Shown here: in pieces, positions 44,218-44,614 of the stretch
Layout of the letters: every line of letters begins with the position of its first letter
Numbering within the stretch: position 1 is the first letter of the stretch
Source of the DNA: Candidatus Thalassarchaeum sp.
GTDB taxonomy: Archaea; Thermoplasmatota; Poseidoniia; Poseidoniales; Thalassarchaeaceae
Reading direction: 5' to 3'
DNA: 44,614 nt
NCBI GenBank assembly: GCA_022449345.1
Contig: JAKURL010000014.1
Coordinates: 1 to 44,614 of the forward strand
Translations under genes and position numbers: made by a program
Notes under the pieces: generated by a model
The model's input: the letters and a program-made list of their open reading frames with translations, nothing else
What the model was told of the DNA's origin: nothing
Database searches by the model: none

Positions 44218-44614
44218 ATGAGTCTGGCAAGCCAATTACCTAGCCAGCCTGTTGTCAACATCGGCATGGTCGGACACGTCGACCACGGAAAGACCACTCT
44301 AACTCGTGCACTCTCCGGAGTTTGGACTGATACCCATTCGGAGGAGAGGAAGAGGGGAATTAGTATCAAGCTCGGCTATGCCGACACTGCATTCTACAAG
44401 ACCAAGAAAGGAGAATACTACCCCAAGGACAAGCGCCCTGATGGTAAGGAAAACGAAGAGAAGGAATTGCTTCGAGTTGTGTCCTTCGTCGATGCTCCTG
44501 GACACGAGACGCTGATGGCTGTGATGATCTCGGGCTCGTCGATTATGGATGGAGCACTTCTGCTAGTATCGGCTACCGAGAAGTGTCCTCAACCACAGAC
44601 ACGTGAACACTTGG
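44218..44614 (+). CDS. Translation initiation factor aIF2 subunit gamma (partial, 5' part)
   Basis: The first about 132 residues are present; the gene runs off the right edge. G1 [11 protein letters not shown], switch region [17 protein letters not shown] and G3 [17 protein letters not shown] are those of aIF2 gamma, which delivers initiator Met-tRNA to the 30S subunit as GTP complex. ATG 44218 has AGGAG 4 bases upstream. Between the switch region and G3 most archaeal proteins have a four-Cys zinc knuckle. Here the same stretch ([17 protein letters not shown] and on) has no cysteine. Confidence 0.95.
   Translation, partial: MSLASQLPSQPVVNIGMVGHVDHGKTTLTRALSGVWTDTHSEERKRGISIKLGYADTAFYKTKKGEYYPKDKRPDGKENEEKELLRVVSFVDAPGHETLMAVMISGSSIMDGALLLVSATEKCPQPQTREHL

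Overview
The window reads as a chromosomal segment of a marine planktonic archaeon, most likely Marine Group II Euryarchaeota (Candidatus Poseidoniales). Archaeal information-processing genes (NMD3, L10e, S6e, aIF2 gamma, Orc1/Cdc6, Dph2) sit beside genes of bacterial character (GyrB/GyrA, MutS/MutL, Ccm cytochrome c maturation, 3-dehydroquinate dehydratase). There are also very long secreted or membrane-anchored proteases with CARDB/PKD ectodomains and one C-terminal membrane anchor. Genes are densely packed and often overlap by 1-10 bases. GTG and TTG starts are common and many are preceded by a Shine-Dalgarno (SD) sequence. The lineage call is inference from gene content, not a placement. 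I see no insertion sequence, CRISPR array, prophage or rRNA.

Region 1 (1-4626, mostly minus strand): a ccmAB fusion, ccmC and a tiny ccmD-like gene lead into nmd3 and a phosphoglucose/phosphomannose isomerase. Region 2 (4668-11218, plus): a rhomboid protease, a 1603-residue membrane-anchored subtilase and a Maf nucleotide pyrophosphatase. Both proteases end in cytosolic Cys-rich tails. Region 3 (11223-15767): an MntR-like metal sensor and an Nfu-type Fe-S protein diverge from sufC-sufB-sufD, followed by an unlabelled 47-residue Cys-rich gene. The sufB body has strikingly different base composition from its neighbours.

Region 4 (15768-20490): a membrane-tethered Smr-domain protein, a DUF2085 membrane protein, a thymidylate kinase with an unexplained 240-residue extension, a membrane protein with a carboxypeptidase-regulatory-like domain, and a glutaminyl cyclase-like beta-propeller. 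Region 5 (20550-26375): a secreted HExxH metalloprotease with PKD repeats, an unknown secreted partner, and aroD. Region 6 (26376-31339): an intergenic region with a perfect 12-bp inverted repeat, gyrB-gyrA, and tRNA-Ser(GCT).

Region 7 (31388-38144): a DUF4105 protein, aroA, and convergent mutS-mutL. Region 8 (38312-44614): three small membrane proteins or transporters, then a conserved archaeal block: L10e, a phosphoribosyltransferase, Dph2, Orc1/Cdc6, S6e and the 5' part of aIF2 gamma.

The observations most worth checking are the gyrB inverted repeat, the sufB compositional island, the small Cys-rich gene after sufD, the ccmA-ccmB fusion, the zinc-ribbon tails on two adjacent membrane proteases, the in-frame TAG next to a strong SD before the DUF4105 gene, and the aIF2 gamma without its zinc-knuckle cysteines. 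None of these by itself proves a new system.
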